Shown: positions 36,827-46,679, counted from the stretch's first letter. The stretch: 64,000 bases of DNA from Flavobacterium cerinum (GCF_024496085.1 NZ_CP101751.1:1674001-1738000); one strand, 5' to 3'. Made by a program: numbers and translations. The notes: generated by a model from the sequence alone, not told the origin.

Positions 36827-37974
36827 TGCATATTGCTTTTTTAACACCCGAATATCCGCATGAAAAGGTACGCCATAGTGCCGGTATCGGAACCAGTATT
36901 AAAAATCTGGCTGTTGCACTCGAACAAAAAGGGGTAACGGTGTCAATTATTGTTTACGGGCAAAGTGAAGACAATGTTATAAAAGAACAAGGGATTACTA
37001 TCCATTTGGTGAAAAAGAGAAAATACAAATGGGCAACCTGGTATTTTTATCGGAAATATCTGGAACGCTATCTGAATGCGTTAACTATTTCGGAAAAAAT
37101 AACATTAATTGAAGCACCGGATTGGACCGGAATAACCGCTTTTATGAATTTAAAAGCACCGTTGATAATCCGTTTTCATGGGAGTGATGCCTATTTCTGT
37201 CATTTAGAAAACAGAAAGCAAAAACGTAAAAATTTCTATTTTGAAAAATGGGGAATCGGAAAAGCAAAAGCCTATATCGCACCGACTGCTTTTGCAGGGA
37301 AACTGACACAAGAGATTTTTAATATTAAGGATAGAGAAATCGCAACTATTCATAACGGAATCGATACAGTAAAGTTTCGCAGTAGCGAAACAATTATAGC
37401 GGAAAAAGGATTGCTGCTCTATATCGGTACATTAATCCGAAAAAAAGGAGTTCTGGAATTTCCGGGAATTATGAAGTATGTAATGGAACGAAATCCGGAA
37501 GCACATTTAATTCTGATTGGGAATGATTCGTCTGATATTAAAACCGGATCGGCTTCTACATGGAAATTATTGGCAGATAGTTTAGATGATAAACTTAGCG
37601 AAAGAATACAATATTTAGGTCAGATTCCATATGAAGAAGTACGGAGTTATATTGAAAAAGCACAGGTTTGTTTATTTCCGACATTTGCAGAAACATTAGG
37701 AATGGTGACAATCGAATCGATGGCAATGGGAAAACCGGTAGTTAATAGTAATATAGGTTGGGCGAATGAACTGATAGTGGATAGCGAAAGCGGTTTTTTA
37801 GTGCATCCGACCGATCATAAGTTATATGCAAATCGCATTGTACAGTTATTAGAATCAGAAGAGATGCGAACTGCTATGGGAAAGAAAGCAATAGATCGGG
37901 CACAGGAGCGATTTAATATTACAATAACTGTTGAACAAAATATAGCTTTTTACAAAAAGATAATTGGAACATGA
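36823..37974 (+). CDS. Glycosyltransferase family 4-type
   Basis: A 383-residue GT-B enzyme: IAFLTPEYPHEKVRHSAGIG at the start (acceptor-side glycine loop), EAPDWTGITAFM, IIRFHGSDAYF, the IHNGIDTVKF linker, LLYIGTLIRKKGVLE and EX7E in FAETLGMVTIESMAMGKPVV. It overlaps both neighbours by 4 bases. The donor is unknown. Confidence 0.88.
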   Translation: MMHIAFLTPEYPHEKVRHSAGIGTSIKNLAVALEQKGVTVSIIVYGQSEDNVIKEQGITIHLVKKRKYKWATWYFYRKYLERYLNALTISEKITLIEAPDWTGITAFMNLKAPLIIRFHGSDAYFCHLENRKQKRKNFYFEKWGIGKAKAYIAPTAFAGKLTQEIFNIKDREIATIHNGIDTVKFRSSETIIAEKGLLLYIGTLIRKKGVLEFPGIMKYVMERNPEAHLILIGNDSSDIKTGSASTWKLLADSLDDKLSERIQYLGQIPYEEVRSYIEKAQVCLFPTFAETLGMVTIESMAMGKPVVNSNIGWANELIVDSESGFLVHPTDHKLYANRIVQLLESEEMRTAMGKKAIDRAQERFNITITVEQNIAFYKKIIGT

Positions 37975-39506
37975 TTGTAGTATATCATCATCAAAATAAC
38001 GTCACGACAGTCATTGACTTACATAAAGGAAAGACAATCAGTATTCCGGATCGCCAAAATATTGCCAATTGTTTTTTAAAACTGGCAATAGATTATCCCG
38101 ATCGTTTATTGCTTTGGTGTGCTACCGATTATCAGAAAGAATTGAATATTGAAATGCTGTCTGTGCTTTTTTCGCATGAAAAAAAAATGCTATCCTATGG
38201 GATGGAGAATTTTATACCAGATGCAATTGGTTATGTCGATGAAAGTTTATTTATAAACCCTAATCGTAAGATTGTGTTTCCAACCTGGCAGATGCATAGT
38301 GACGTAGGCGGAATATATTCCGAAACACTAAATGCGCTAAATGGTTTGAAAGCTGATCCTAACTTTGCGTATTTTTTGTGTTCACTAGCCAAACGGGGAA
38401 TGGCTGCCGGATTAGAATGTTGCTCGGAACCCTTGTTGCTCCGCGATTATAAGAACAAAGAAATTAAAACCAATCCGAAAGCATCGTATAAACTGCTTTT
38501 CCGGTTTGTAAAACAGCATTATCGCAGCCGATGGATTTTCTTCTTACTGCTAAATCTATGGTTATATGAAAGAAAAATAGCTGTAATCCCGTTTATACGA
38601 TCCATGTTTTATAAGCGGAGGATGCCTTTTAGACAGTCACTAAATACTATTTCCGAAACAATAACCGACATACAGCCTTTTGATATTGATGTTATCATTC
38701 CTACTATCGGACGGAAAATGTTTTTATATGATGTGTTAAAAGACTTATCCATTCAGACAAGAGTACCCATAAGGGTTATCATTGTGGAACAAAACCCAGA
38801 AGTAGATAGCAAAAGCGAATTGGATTATATAACCCAGGAGTCTTGGCCTTTTGAAATTATACACCGTTTTATACATCAAACAGGAGCTTGTAATGCTCGG
38901 AATATTGCTTTGTCATTTGTGCAGAGTGAATGGGTGTTTTTGGCAGATGACGATATTCGTTTTCAACCCGATTTTTTAGAAAATGTAAGTCAGGAGATTG
39001 GTAAGTCAGGAGGTAAGGTTTTTACAATCTGTTGTTTACGTGAAGGGGATTCATCCAGCTACGAAAATCGATTCCAATGGGGGACGTTCGGATCGGGCTG
39101 TAGTATCGTAAGTAGAGAGGCTATCTTGGGGTTACAATTCGATAGACGGTTTGAAAATGGTTTTGGAGAAGATGCCGATTTTGGAATGCAACTTCGTAAT
39201 AAGGGATATGATGTTTGGTACCTGCCACAACCAAAAATATTGCATCTGAAAGCTCCTGTTGGTGGTTTCAGATTTCAACCTGTTTTGGAATGGCAGTCAG
39301 ATATAATTCAGCCAAAACCATCACCTACAGTGATGTTATTCCGGATTTTATACCATACAAAACAACAGCTATCGGGTTATAAGACCACACTTTTTATTAA
39401 GTTTTATAAACAGCAATCCGATAAAAATCCGTTAAGTTATTATAGAAAGTTTCGTAAAGCCTGGAGTCAAAGTGTCCATTGGGCAAACGTTTTAAAAGAA
39501 CGATAA
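37971..39506 (+). CDS. Two-domain glycosyltransferase family 2 protein
   Basis: A 511-residue protein. Residues about 235-450 are a GT2 domain: DVIIPTIGRKMFLYDVLKDL, TGACNARNIALSFVQSE, the metal site VFLADDDIRFQPDF and FGEDADFGMQLRNKG. The first 230 residues form a separate domain without a clear match, with a FLCSLAKRGMAAGLECCSEP segment and a hydrophobic patch near 195-215 (RWIFFLLLNLWL). The N-terminal domain might bind acceptor or membrane. It overlaps the next gene by one base (TAATG). Confidence 0.75.
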   Translation: MIVVYHHQNNVTTVIDLHKGKTISIPDRQNIANCFLKLAIDYPDRLLLWCATDYQKELNIEMLSVLFSHEKKMLSYGMENFIPDAIGYVDESLFINPNRKIVFPTWQMHSDVGGIYSETLNALNGLKADPNFAYFLCSLAKRGMAAGLECCSEPLLLRDYKNKEIKTNPKASYKLLFRFVKQHYRSRWIFFLLLNLWLYERKIAVIPFIRSMFYKRRMPFRQSLNTISETITDIQPFDIDVIIPTIGRKMFLYDVLKDLSIQTRVPIRVIIVEQNPEVDSKSELDYITQESWPFEIIHRFIHQTGACNARNIALSFVQSEWVFLADDDIRFQPDFLENVSQEIGKSGGKVFTICCLREGDSSSYENRFQWGTFGSGCSIVSREAILGLQFDRRFENGFGEDADFGMQLRNKGYDVWYLPQPKILHLKAPVGGFRFQPVLEWQSDIIQPKPSPTVMLFRILYHTKQQLSGYKTTLFIKFYKQQSDKNPLSYYRKFRKAWSQSVHWANVLKER

Positions 39507-40504
39507 TGAAAAATACACTGATTATTTGTACCTATAAAAGAGCACAATCGCTATTGCAGTTGTTGCAATCAGTAACTGTACAAACCTGTTATCCCGATAC
39601 AATTATTATTGTGGATGGTTCCCCGGACAATAAAACTGAAATCATTTTGCAGGAAAACAAATTCCGAAATTTAAAATATCATAAAGTAGCCCCGGAAGAG
39701 CGAGGACTTACCAAACAACGTAACATCGGGATAAATCTGACCGATTCCGACAGTGATATCATTTGTTTTTTAGACGATGATACGATTTTGGAAATAGCGT
39801 ATTTTGAGGAGTTGCTTAAAACGTATATGTTATATCCTGATGCCAAAGGGGTGGGCGGCTATATAACCAACGAAGTAAAATGGCAACAGAACACACCGGG
39901 ATATAGCGCTACACCAAAAGAATTTGAATACGACGGATGGGTACGTTCGGAAGGAAGTCGTTTTGTTTTACGAAAAAAACTAGGATTAGATACGGATGTG
40001 CCACCGGGTTTTTTACCGAAATTTTCCCATGGTCGTAGTATTGGTTTTCTGCCACCATCCGGAAAAATTTATCCGGTTACGCACTTAATAGGAGCGGCTT
40101 TCTCTTTTAAAAAAGAAATTTTTCAAAACTTCCATTTCTCCGAATATTTTGATGGTTACGGACTTTATGAGGATGCTGATTTTTGTCTTCGGGTAGCAAA
40201 AACCGGAAAACTATATGTGAATACTAAGGCTCGACTGGAACATCATCACGATGCTTCCGGTCGACCTAATCAATATAACTATGGTAAAATGGTTGTGCGT
40301 AATGGTTGGTATGTATGGCGTGTTGAAAATGAAAAACCTTCTTTTAAAGATAAATTAAAATGGCATTTAATAACATTACTTTTAATAGTAGTGCGATTTA
40401 CAAATATCTTTACTACAGATAAGAAAAAGGAAGCATACACAGAAACTACCGGAAGAATGGTCGGATGGTTTAGCCTGTTGTTTAATAAACCTCGATTAAA
40501 ATGA
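39506..40504 (+). CDS. Glycosyltransferase family 2
   Basis: A 332-residue GT-A enzyme with LIICTYKRAQSLLQLLQSV, IIVDGSPDNKTE, GLTKQRNIGINL, the DDD site in IICFLDDDTILE, and an acceptor region GYGLYEDADFCLRVAKTG. A hydrophobic stretch near residues 290-305 (LKWHLITLLLIVVRF) may anchor it to the membrane. ATG 39506 is preferred over 39479, which would overlap the upstream gene by 28 bases. Confidence 0.87.
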   Translation: MKNTLIICTYKRAQSLLQLLQSVTVQTCYPDTIIIVDGSPDNKTEIILQENKFRNLKYHKVAPEERGLTKQRNIGINLTDSDSDIICFLDDDTILEIAYFEELLKTYMLYPDAKGVGGYITNEVKWQQNTPGYSATPKEFEYDGWVRSEGSRFVLRKKLGLDTDVPPGFLPKFSHGRSIGFLPPSGKIYPVTHLIGAAFSFKKEIFQNFHFSEYFDGYGLYEDADFCLRVAKTGKLYVNTKARLEHHHDASGRPNQYNYGKMVVRNGWYVWRVENEKPSFKDKLKWHLITLLLIVVRFTNIFTTDKKKEAYTETTGRMVGWFSLLFNKPRLK

Positions 40505-41064
40505 CATTATATCAACTTATTCAATCGGACTATGATAAGTATAAAAAATATGGAGGAAACCTATTAGGTGTAATTTTTCTTACACAAGGTTTTTGGGCTA
40601 TATTTCAATACAGAATAGCGCATTTCTTTTTTACACGGGTGCGTATATTCGGACTACGTCATTTTTTACTGGTTTTTTGTTTATTGTGGCAAAAAATAAT
40701 TGAAATAATGACCGGAATATCAATACCGGCGTCGGTTAGTATAGGTGGATCTTTCTATATAGGTCATTTTAGCGGCATCATTTTAAATGGCAAAACTGTT
40801 ATTGGTGATAATTGTAATATTTCACAAGGGGTAACTATAGGTTTTTCCGGAGTTGGTGAATATAGAGGTGTGCCGGTTATTGGGAATAATGTTTATATTG
40901 GTGCGAATGCAGTTGTAGCCGGGAAAATAGTAATAGAAGATAACGTATTGATTGGAGCCTGTTCATTGGTAAATAAGTCAGTTCCTGCAAATAGTATAGT
41001 GGTTGGTGTACCCGCCAAAGTCATTTCATCAAAAGGATTAAAAGGATCAAAAGGATATATTTAA
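40501..41064 (+). CDS. Serine acetyltransferase-like LbH acyltransferase
   Basis: A 187-residue protein. A short N-terminal helical part contains FWAIFQYRIAHFFF, and a left-handed beta-helix of hexapeptide repeats follows (SVSIGGSFYIGHFSGIILN, GDNCNISQGVTIGFS, VYIGANAVVAGKIVIEDN, GVPAKVISS). This is the CysE/WcaB-like form that commonly O-acetylates polysaccharide sugars. It overlaps both neighbours by 1-4 bases. It could acetylate the sialic acid or another repeat sugar; target unknown. The C-terminus is a small SKG-LKG-SKG repeat. Confidence 0.82.
   Translation: MTLYQLIQSDYDKYKKYGGNLLGVIFLTQGFWAIFQYRIAHFFFTRVRIFGLRHFLLVFCLLWQKIIEIMTGISIPASVSIGGSFYIGHFSGIILNGKTVIGDNCNISQGVTIGFSGVGEYRGVPVIGNNVYIGANAVVAGKIVIEDNVLIGACSLVNKSVPANSIVVGVPAKVISSKGLKGSKGYI
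41029..41055 (+). repeat. Three 9-bp in-frame repeats at the acyltransferase C-terminus
   Basis: Three units of the form T-(C/T)-A-AAAGGA encode SKG, LKG and SKG directly before the last two residues. The length is a multiple of three, so copy changes would not shift the frame. Confidence 0.7.
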
Positions 41065-42185
41065 TGAAATTGCTTGTAATCTCATCAGCCTCTTTTATTC
41101 GTTCTGACTCCGGTTGGCAGGCCTATACACCCTACGTAAACGAAATGGAAATCTGGCAGCGATACTCCGATGAAATTCAATTTTGTTGCCCGATATGGGA
41201 ATCCGACAGAGGTTTGTTTGTCAGAAAAGTGCCGTTTGTTATGAACGAACCGGTAGTTTTGGAAGAGTTTAATATTAAGTCGGTATCAGCTATATTAAGA
41301 ACTGTTTTAATATTGATACCAAATTCCGTTCGTATTTTTAAAGCAATTAGAACAGCTGATCATATTCATTTGCGATGCCCCGGAAATGTCGGACTTTTAG
41401 CTTGTTTTGTACAAATCCTGTTTCCGAATAAGATTAAAACGGCTAAATATGCCGGTAATTGGGATCCGAAAAGTAAGCAGCCCTGGAGCTACCGACTACA
41501 AAAATGGATTTTAAATAATACCCGACTTACAAAGAATATAAAAGTGTTGGTGTATGGAGAATGGGAAGGAGCCAGTGCGAATATCAAGCCTTTTTTTACA
41601 GCTACCTATACCGAAAAGGATAAAAAAGAAACTCCGTTGCGAATTCCGGAAGGGACTATAAAGCTTCTTTTTGTCGGGACATTGTCTAAAGGAAAGCAAC
41701 CGCTATATGCTGTGAAATTAGCTCATAAATTATTGGAGTCAGGCTATAATGTCCGTCTCGATCTATATGGTGAAGGAGCAGAACGAGAAAATCTAACGGC
41801 ATATATTCAAGAAAATAAGTTGCAGCAAAATATCGAATTGCATGGGAATCAGAAAGCAGAAATGATAGAAAAAGCATATCAGGAGAGTCATTTTTTAATA
41901 TTACCTTCGCAAAGTGAAGGGTGGCCAAAAGTGGTAGCTGAAGCTATGTTTTGGGGATGTGTACCGGTAGCAACAAAAGTATCTTGTGTACCGACTATGC
42001 TGGCTAATAGTGAAAGAGGAATACTGTTGACTATGTCTGAAAAAGAGGATATAAAATTATTGAAGCAATGTATTGATCATCATCATGATTACAAAAAAAA
42101 AGCAATACAGGCGATGGAATGGTCACAGCAGTTTACACTGGATTATTTTGAAAATGAAATACAAAAAATACTAACGAATCACTAA
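41064..42185 (+). CDS. Glycosyltransferase family 4-type
   Basis: A 373-residue GT-B enzyme. KLLVISSASFIRSDSGWQAY at the start is followed by DHIHLRCPGNVGLL, AKYAGNWDPKSKQPWSYRLQ, LLFVGTLSKGKQPLYAVKLA opening the donor domain and EX7E in SQSEGWPKVVAEAMFWGCVPV. It overlaps the genes on both sides by one base. Donor unknown. Confidence 0.85.
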   Translation: MKLLVISSASFIRSDSGWQAYTPYVNEMEIWQRYSDEIQFCCPIWESDRGLFVRKVPFVMNEPVVLEEFNIKSVSAILRTVLILIPNSVRIFKAIRTADHIHLRCPGNVGLLACFVQILFPNKIKTAKYAGNWDPKSKQPWSYRLQKWILNNTRLTKNIKVLVYGEWEGASANIKPFFTATYTEKDKKETPLRIPEGTIKLLFVGTLSKGKQPLYAVKLAHKLLESGYNVRLDLYGEGAERENLTAYIQENKLQQNIELHGNQKAEMIEKAYQESHFLILPSQSEGWPKVVAEAMFWGCVPVATKVSCVPTMLANSERGILLTMSEKEDIKLLKQCIDHHHDYKKKAIQAMEWSQQFTLDYFENEIQKILTNH

Positions 42186-43189
42186 TGATAAAAAAAGTCG
42201 CTTTATTTGGGGTGCTAAGCATTGTATTATTATTAGTGATCAATAATAGAACACCTTTTTTACAACCGGAAGGAGGACCATGGTCGGTAGGATTTGGAAA
42301 ATCGGCTGTATTCCCGCATAAAATACCGGTTGAAAAAAATCCGCGGTATACTCTTGAACAATTAAAAAAACAAGAAGATAGTACAATATTTTTGGCTGAT
42401 CCGTTTTTTATTAAAGAAAGAGATACTTTTTATCTGTTTGTCGAACATAAAAAAACAAAGCCAAACGGGGATATCGCATTGTTAACCTCTGTTGACGGAG
42501 TAAATTACAATTATAAAGGAACGGTACTTACCGAAAAATTTCACTTGTCATATCCTCAGGTTTTTAAATATAAAAATGAGTTTTATATGGTGCCGGAAAC
42601 GAAAGGCGCCGGACATGTATTACTATATAAAGCCGAACATTTTCCTTATGGCTGGAAAGTTTGTGATACCTTGGTTAAGAATAGAATACTAAAAGACCCG
42701 TCTATTTTCTTATCCGATACGTTAAATATTTTGGTTGGATCTGATGATCATCTAAATATGTATCTCTTTGAAGCTGACTCTCTGTTTGGGAAATGGATGC
42801 CTCATAAAAAAGAAAAAGTACTGATGGGAACCGAAGCAAGAGCCGGCGGACGTTTTTTTGCGGACAAAAAAGGTCTATTGTTGCCGGTTCAGAATTCAAC
42901 GGAGGGTTATGGCTTTGGATTGTCATTATATCGTTTTAAATTTGATAAAGGAAATTATACGGTTAACAGGGAATATCCCTTTTTCCTGAAAAAAAGTGAG
43001 ACAATAAAAGAGTTCAATGCCGGAATGCATCAGATCGATATTCAGTTAATCGGCGGGAAATATTATTATGTATATGATGGAAACCGTTTGCAGAGCAGTG
43101 AACAGAACCTAAATATAAGAGGACCGTTAAAATGGAATTATGTCGATTTTAAAAACTGGTTATATCAACAATGCGAATCGTTCAATTAA
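42185..43189 (+). CDS. Membrane-anchored GINT1 N-domain-like beta-propeller protein
   Basis: A 334-residue protein. An N-terminal hydrophobic anchor (about residues 5-20, ALFGVLSIVLLLVI) is followed by a five-bladed propeller-like domain with LADPFFIKERDTFYLFVEH, LTSVDGVNYNYKG, SYPQVFKYKNEFYMVPET, and KDPSIFLSDTLNILVG. This pattern resembles the N-terminal domain of glucosamine inositolphosphorylceramide transferase GINT1, a GH43-like fold. No charged GT-A metal triplet is seen. The topology suggests an envelope-facing domain. It may process or bind a glycan; function is not established. Confidence 0.65.
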   Translation: MIKKVALFGVLSIVLLLVINNRTPFLQPEGGPWSVGFGKSAVFPHKIPVEKNPRYTLEQLKKQEDSTIFLADPFFIKERDTFYLFVEHKKTKPNGDIALLTSVDGVNYNYKGTVLTEKFHLSYPQVFKYKNEFYMVPETKGAGHVLLYKAEHFPYGWKVCDTLVKNRILKDPSIFLSDTLNILVGSDDHLNMYLFEADSLFGKWMPHKKEKVLMGTEARAGGRFFADKKGLLLPVQNSTEGYGFGLSLYRFKFDKGNYTVNREYPFFLKKSETIKEFNAGMHQIDIQLIGGKYYYVYDGNRLQSSEQNLNIRGPLKWNYVDFKNWLYQQCESFN

Positions 43190-44244
43190 TAGATAGTCTG
43201 GAACCGGGCGGAGCCGAAAAAATGGCAGTAACTTATGCTAATGTTTTGGCTTCGGAAGTTTCATTTTCTGCATTGATCACTACTCGTAAAGAAGGAGCCC
43301 TTAAAAAAGAACTGGATTCTGATGTATCATACCTTTTTGCTAATCGGAAATCAGTATTTGATGCCAGGTCGATATGGCAGGTGCGAAAATATCTGAAAAA
43401 AAATAGAGTCTCAATTATTCAGGCGCATAGTAGTTCTTTTTTCTTCGCATTGCTCCTTAAAATAACAAAACCGTCATTAAAAATAGTCTGGCACGATCAT
43501 TACGGATTTAGTGACTTTGTATCGGAACGAAAGAATAAAAAGGCAATCCAATTGGCATCTTTGTTCTTCTTTCGTATAATCACAGTTAATGATAAACTGA
43601 AGGTTTGGGCTGAAAAGAATTTGTATTGTAAAGCGATAAAATACCTCCCCAATTTTGTTTCAGTTACGAATAATGATGATGGAATCCGACTAAAAGGTGC
43701 TGAGGGAAAGCGTATTCTTTGTTTGGCCAACCTAAGAGAGCAGAAAAACCATTTACTGTTATTGAAAGTCGCTAAAAAAATAAAAGAAATCTATCCTGAC
43801 TGGACTTTTCACCTCGTGGGGAAAGATTTTGGAGATACTTATTCGGCAACGTTACGGGAACGTATTAGCGTTTTGGAATTGGAGAATACTGTGTTTTTGT
43901 ATGGGAGCACAGATAATTCGGGTTATGTGATCAAGCAATCACAAATAGGGGTTTTAACCTCTGTTTCGGAGGGACTTCCCGTTTCTTTACTCGAATATGG
44001 TTATTTTAGCCTACCGGTTGTAACAACAGCGGTTGGTGAAATTCCGTCTATTATAAAGGAGACAAACGGAATTTTGGTACCGGAAGGTAATACCGAGTTA
44101 TTTAGTGAAGGATTACTAAAGCTGATTGCAGATTCGGATTACCGACAAAAAATCGGAAGCGCATTTAAAAACGATATAGAACAGCATTATACAAAAGAGT
44201 CCGTGCTGAAAGATTATTTGAATTTTATCAATAATGGGAACTAA
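43171..44244 (+). CDS. Glycosyltransferase family 4-type
   Basis: A 357-residue GT-B enzyme: IVQLIDSLEPGGAEKMAVTYA (the GGAE acceptor loop), IIQAHSSSFFFALLL, IVWHDHYGFSDF, LCLANLREQKNHLLLLKVA, and EX7E in SVSEGLPVSLLEYGYFSLPVV. It overlaps the upstream gene by 19 bases and the O-antigen ligase gene by 11. Confidence 0.87.
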   Translation: MRIVQLIDSLEPGGAEKMAVTYANVLASEVSFSALITTRKEGALKKELDSDVSYLFANRKSVFDARSIWQVRKYLKKNRVSIIQAHSSSFFFALLLKITKPSLKIVWHDHYGFSDFVSERKNKKAIQLASLFFFRIITVNDKLKVWAEKNLYCKAIKYLPNFVSVTNNDDGIRLKGAEGKRILCLANLREQKNHLLLLKVAKKIKEIYPDWTFHLVGKDFGDTYSATLRERISVLELENTVFLYGSTDNSGYVIKQSQIGVLTSVSEGLPVSLLEYGYFSLPVVTTAVGEIPSIIKETNGILVPEGNTELFSEGLLKLIADSDYRQKIGSAFKNDIEQHYTKESVLKDYLNFINNGN

Positions 44245-45583
44245 CAAACAGATTACCTATATAACATTGTTATTGCTGCATATGGCTATTGGCGGTGTTA
44301 TTTATGTTCTGCCGTTTTTAGCGAAATTGTTAACAGTGCTGATTTTTATAATCGGGTTGATTGTACTGCTCAAAACACGAAATAAAAATAATGAAGCCTT
44401 ATATCTTTCGGCTTATGTAGTAGGAATCGAAGTGTTTCTGCGAATGACCGATGGAATGATTTTTAATGAGTTTGGTAAATATGCAGTAATGCTCTTTCTG
44501 TTAATCGGAATGTTTTACCGTGGTTTTTCTAAAAACGCCTGGCCATACTGGATCTTTATTATATTATTAGTTCCCGGAATTATTCTTTCCACAGTAACCT
44601 TATCGTATGAAACCAATTTACGGAAAGCAATTGTGTTTAATATTTCCGGTCCGGTTTGTCTCGGTGTAGCAGCCATTTACTGTTTCGGAAGAAAGATAAC
44701 GATGAAACAAATGCTCGGTTTGTTAACAGCATTTGCGATGCCTGTAGTAACAATGGTAACCTATCTGTTTTTTTATACACCAAGTATACGGGATGTGGTA
44801 ACCGGCACGCAATCAAATTTTGAAACATCCGGAGGTTTCGGACCTAATCAGGTATCAACAATATTGGGATTGGGTACCTTTTTGTTTTTTAGTCAGTTTC
44901 TGTTGAATTCACCGACTAAAAGAATACAACTTATCAATATAGCATTGACGTTGATTACAGCTTATCGCGGAATTATAACATTCTCAAGAGGCGGGATGAT
45001 AACCGGTTGTATAATGATCTTGTTGCTGGTGCTATTGGTTTATTTCCGATTGAGTAAAGCAGGAAAAAGTAAAATGCTGGTTGTGTTGATTTTTACGGTA
45101 TTGGCCAGCTTGAGTGTCTGGATTTACAGCTCGTATCAAACGAGTGGTATGATCGATAAGCGATATGCTAATCAGGATGCTTTGGGAAGAGAGAAAGAAA
45201 GTAAATTATCCGGTAGAGAAGAATTGATCAAAACAGAAATACAGATGTTTATGGATCACCCGTTTTTAGGAATTGGTGTCGGTAAAAATAAAGAATACCG
45301 AGAGGAACTTACCGGTATTCAGTTGGCGACTCATAATGAAATTACCCGGATGTTGGCTGAACATGGTATGTTAGGTGTGATCAATTTATTAATTCTGTTT
45401 ATAGTTCCCTTGTTATTAAGCTTGGACAATAAGTATCACTTCTTTCTGTTTTGTTTTTTTGCTTTCTGGCTGCTTACCATTAATCATGCTGCCATGCGAT
45501 TGGCTGCGCCGGCTTTTGTCTATGCATTGTCTTTATTAAAAGTTTATCCGGATGAAGAAGAAAATAGTTTATATCGGGAATAA
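44234..45583 (+). CDS. O-antigen ligase/polymerase (Wzy_C, WaaL-like)
   Basis: A 449-residue membrane protein with about eleven helices. FSRGGMITGCIMILLL in the middle and GREELIKTEIQMFMDHPFLGIGVGKNK, followed by LATHNEITRMLAEHGMLG, are the Wzy_C periplasmic-loop signatures with the conserved Arg and His. WaaL enzymes move the polymer from undecaprenyl diphosphate to lipid A-core; Wzy enzymes polymerise repeats. Co-occurrence with wzt, which exports finished chains, favours the ligase role. The next gene starts 32 bases before its stop. Confidence 0.85.
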   Translation: MGTNKQITYITLLLLHMAIGGVIYVLPFLAKLLTVLIFIIGLIVLLKTRNKNNEALYLSAYVVGIEVFLRMTDGMIFNEFGKYAVMLFLLIGMFYRGFSKNAWPYWIFIILLVPGIILSTVTLSYETNLRKAIVFNISGPVCLGVAAIYCFGRKITMKQMLGLLTAFAMPVVTMVTYLFFYTPSIRDVVTGTQSNFETSGGFGPNQVSTILGLGTFLFFSQFLLNSPTKRIQLINIALTLITAYRGIITFSRGGMITGCIMILLLVLLVYFRLSKAGKSKMLVVLIFTVLASLSVWIYSSYQTSGMIDKRYANQDALGREKESKLSGREELIKTEIQMFMDHPFLGIGVGKNKEYREELTGIQLATHNEITRMLAEHGMLGVINLLILFIVPLLLSLDNKYHFFLFCFFAFWLLTINHAAMRLAAPAFVYALSLLKVYPDEEENSLYRE

Positions 45584-46568
45584 GCTGGCCGTTCATGGGC
45601 ATAATCCGACCACAATTGACACTCTTTCGGAGTTATTTATTCAGGAAGGTTATCCTATTATTGCAGCATCGTCAAAGAGAAATAAAGTATTTCGGATTCT
45701 GGATATGATGCAAACTGTGATAAAGCATTCCCGAACAGCCGATTTTGTGGTTATTGATACCTATAGTACCGCTAATTTTTGGTATTCGTTGATCATAAGT
45801 CAGCTTTGCAGAGTGTTGAAAATAAGATATATTCCTTTTCTACACGGTGGTGATTTGCCGAAAAGATTGAAGCGAAACCCGCATTTATGTCGGATGATTT
45901 TTGAGAATTCGTATAAGAATGTAGTGCCATCGGCTTATTTAATGGATCAGTTTCAGAAAAATAACATACCGAATCTAATGCAAATACCCAATTTCCTGGA
46001 ATTGGATCAATATAGTTTTAAAGAAAGAAAAACGATCAAACCACGATTGCTTTGGGTAAGAGCTTTTGCTGCATTATATAACCCTAAAATGGCAGTTGAT
46101 GTAGCTGAAAGTTTGAAAAACAGATATCCGGATGTGGAGTTATGTATGATAGGGCCGGATAAAGACGGTAGTTGGGATGAGGTTAAAAAATATGCTGCTT
46201 TAAAAAAGGTTGATGTCCGTTTTACCGGAAAGTTGACTAAAGGGGAATGGACAGCTTTGGCATCGGATTATGATGTTTTTATTTCAACTTCGCATTTTGA
46301 TAATATGCCGGTTAGTGTCATGGAAGCTATGGCATTGGGATTAGCTGTTGTAACAACAAATGTTGGCGGAATTCCTTTTTTGTTAGAGAATGATGTTGAC
46401 GCTTGTCTGGTCGCTGATAATGATGTTGCAGGAATGGTAAACGCAATCAAAATAGTAATTGAATCCCCGGAAAAAGCACAAAAACAAATTATAGCAGCTC
46501 ATTTAAAGGTACAAAAAATGGACTGGAAAGAAATCAAAAAGCAATGGGAAGTATTGTTTGAGGATTAG
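45552..46568 (+). CDS. Glycosyltransferase family 4-type
   Basis: A 338-residue GT-B enzyme, last of the tightly packed module B run. IVYIGNKLAVHGHNPTTIDT at the acceptor side, IPFLHGGDLPKRLKRNPHL, RLLWVRAFAALYNPKMAVD opening the donor domain, and EX7E in SHFDNMPVSVMEAMALGLAVV. It overlaps the ligase gene by 32 bases. The end of its coding region contains the -33 box of the next promoter. Confidence 0.87.
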   Translation: MKKKIVYIGNKLAVHGHNPTTIDTLSELFIQEGYPIIAASSKRNKVFRILDMMQTVIKHSRTADFVVIDTYSTANFWYSLIISQLCRVLKIRYIPFLHGGDLPKRLKRNPHLCRMIFENSYKNVVPSAYLMDQFQKNNIPNLMQIPNFLELDQYSFKERKTIKPRLLWVRAFAALYNPKMAVDVAESLKNRYPDVELCMIGPDKDGSWDEVKKYAALKKVDVRFTGKLTKGEWTALASDYDVFISTSHFDNMPVSVMEAMALGLAVVTTNVGGIPFLLENDVDACLVADNDVAGMVNAIKIVIESPEKAQKQIIAAHLKVQKMDWKEIKKQWEVLFED

Positions 46569-46587
46569 TAATATTATTGTAAGTTTG
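46557..46587 (+). promoter_or_regulatory. Strong promoter for the large initiating transferase
   Basis: TTTG (46557-46560), exactly 19 bases, TAAGTTTG (46580-46587): a perfect Bacteroidota promoter starting inside the end of the preceding gene and 92 bases ahead of the next ATG. Confidence 0.75.
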
Positions 46588-46679
46588 TTTCGTTAATCGA
46601 TGATTAATTCTGAAAAAACAGAAGCAAATTGTTTTAATTAAGTAAAAACCTGTTTTTATAGAAATTTACGCCATTGAGC

